In this document: positions 13,934-14,594 of the stretch, piece by piece | Position numbering within the stretch: position 1 is the first letter of the stretch | Layout: each line of letters opens with the position of its first letter | Source of the DNA: JACZWL01 sp046756445 | GTDB lineage: Bacteria > Pseudomonadota > Gammaproteobacteria > Steroidobacterales > Woeseiaceae | Assembly (NCBI GenBank): GCA_046756445.1 | Contig: JBHHWI010000076.1 | Location: 1 to 14,594, forward strand | Length of the DNA: 14,594 nt | Direction of reading: 5' to 3' | Notes under the pieces: model-generated | What the model saw: only the letters and a program-made list of their open reading frames with translations | Told to the model about the DNA's origin: nothing | Databases searched by the model: none | Position numbers and translations under genes: made by a program

Positions 13934-14374
13934 TCACTGCTGTAATTTGTCGCGTCGCCTCGCTATTCTGTGCAAACGATCGAGCGCGATATCCAGGCGG
14001 CCCTTCGCCTGTGCGGTAACGCCTCCCTTTCGATACTCATCTACGAGGAAAGACTCGACGCGCGAAACCATTTCATCGATGTCCTCGACCGCAAACCGGT
14101 CTTCCTCCGTCGGGGGGCCATGATAGCGTGAAGCAGCGCCGAACAGATTGATCCATCGTTCACTGCGACGGCCCAGCTTCAAAAGGTCATAGAATTCCGG
14201 GCTCGGGACCGCGCCTCCTTTGACCAGGCTGACGAGACCGGCAATCAGGGAAACCGGCACGAGCAGTACATCGCGCAGGCCGTCGAAGACAAGTTTGACC
14301 TGGAGCACCGCAACATCCCGAATGAGCGTCCAACGGCCCGGCCTGTTCTCGATTGTTACCGTTTCCCTCGTCAT
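13934..14374 (-). CDS. Hypothetical protein with one membrane helix
   Basis: A 146-residue protein that I do not recognise. Residues about 36-52 (VLLVPVSLIAGLVSLV) are a single hydrophobic helix preceded by RD and followed by K, with a polar N-terminal part (TIENRPGRWTLIRDVAVLQVKLVFDG in outline). The C-terminal half is charged and mostly helical (EDIDEMVSRVESFLVDEYR; LDIALDRLHRIARRRDKL), possibly a coiled coil. The composition and codon use look like the neighbours, so it is probably a real gene. The ATG at 14374 has AGG 8 nt upstream; a TTG at 14401 is in frame. It is convergent with the symporter gene with only 2 bp between stops and stands alone. Confidence 0.7.
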   Translation of the reverse strand: MTRETVTIENRPGRWTLIRDVAVLQVKLVFDGLRDVLLVPVSLIAGLVSLVKGGAVPSPEFYDLLKLGRRSERWINLFGAASRYHGPPTEEDRFAVEDIDEMVSRVESFLVDEYRKGGVTAQAKGRLDIALDRLHRIARRRDKLQQ

Positions 14375-14469
14375 GGATCGCCTGTCGCCCAGCGCCACCA
14401 ATATAGCACGCGGCAGGCTAGCGCCGGTTCCGCGATTCAGAACCTATCTCAATATCCCCCATGAGCCGC

Positions 14470-14572
14470 GTTTCTGTCTCACTGGCCCGAATGCGAGGCG
14501 CGAGCCGCGTCGAATGGCGGTTGCACATTCGCAAGGCGAGCAACAAAGCAGCCGGGCCAGTGAGACGAAACC
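14470..14572. repeat. Imperfect inverted repeat at the window end
   Basis: GTCTCACTGGCCC (14476-14488) and its exact complement GGGCCAGTGAGAC (14554-14566) are 65 bp apart. With one extra base the match extends outward through GTTTC/GAAAC. The region has no convincing gene and also holds a GGTTC/GAACC stem at 14426-14444 and the 9-mer GAGCCGCGT at 14463 and 14502. It may be a second small insertion element, a structured RNA or a leader of a gene beyond the window; I cannot decide. Confidence 0.4.
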
Positions 14573-14594
14573 CTGACGGGAAGCGCCTTTGCGG

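Noticed and set aside
14472..14594. Plus-strand open frame 14220-14576 as a gene
   Set aside because: Most of it is antisense to the 13934-14374 gene, and the residue composition is not protein-like.

Overview
The window reads as chromosomal DNA of a GC-rich, free-living, probably marine gammaproteobacterium. The evidence is the Gram-negative 'dedicated sortase' locus, lipoprotein signals, a Na+-coupled amino-acid carrier, a NorM-like MATE pump and a FadI-type thiolase. I cannot name the species from sequence alone. No tRNA, rRNA, CRISPR array or intact transposase gene was found.

Layout. (1) 95-1077, plus: an SRPBCC protein and a NUDIX hydrolase that overlap by ATGA. (2) 1107-3846, minus: a class GN sortase and, upstream of it, its large VIT/vWA surface target protein. 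(3) 3964-7465, plus, divergent from (2): an OmpR-type response regulator, a histidine kinase with a carbohydrate-binding-like sensor region, and an SDR oxidoreductase, all closely spaced. (4) 7462-7708: a ~247-bp MITE-like element with perfect 22-bp terminal inverted repeats, inserted exactly between two convergent stop codons. (5) 7710-8668, minus: two small lipoprotein genes (LEA-2/WHy type and NTF2-like). (6) 8767-9429, plus: a DUF924 protein, convergent with a NorM-like MATE transporter (9457-10812, minus). (7) 10922-13931, plus: a FadI-like thiolase and an AGCS symporter carrying a large extra loop. (8) 13934-14374, minus: an unrecognised one-helix protein. The window then ends in a structured intergenic stretch.

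How the genes work together. Regions 2 and 3 form a self-contained proteobacterial sortase system. The target protein is exported, carries adhesion-type VIT and vWA domains, and ends in a sorting-signal-like tail (FPATA motif, hydrophobic helix, arginines). The adjacent sortase has the His/Cys/Arg catalytic set. The divergent two-component pair is the likely regulator. Between the two operons lie three TGGCAA direct repeats at 21- and 10-bp spacing, on one face of the helix, a good candidate binding site for the response regulator. The protein families are known in databases, but their biology in Gram-negative cells is poorly worked out, so this locus is the most interesting content here. The other genes are ordinary metabolism, transport and envelope functions. 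Exceptions worth noting are an SDR whose catalytic YxxxK lysine is arginine, and the MITE-like insertion.
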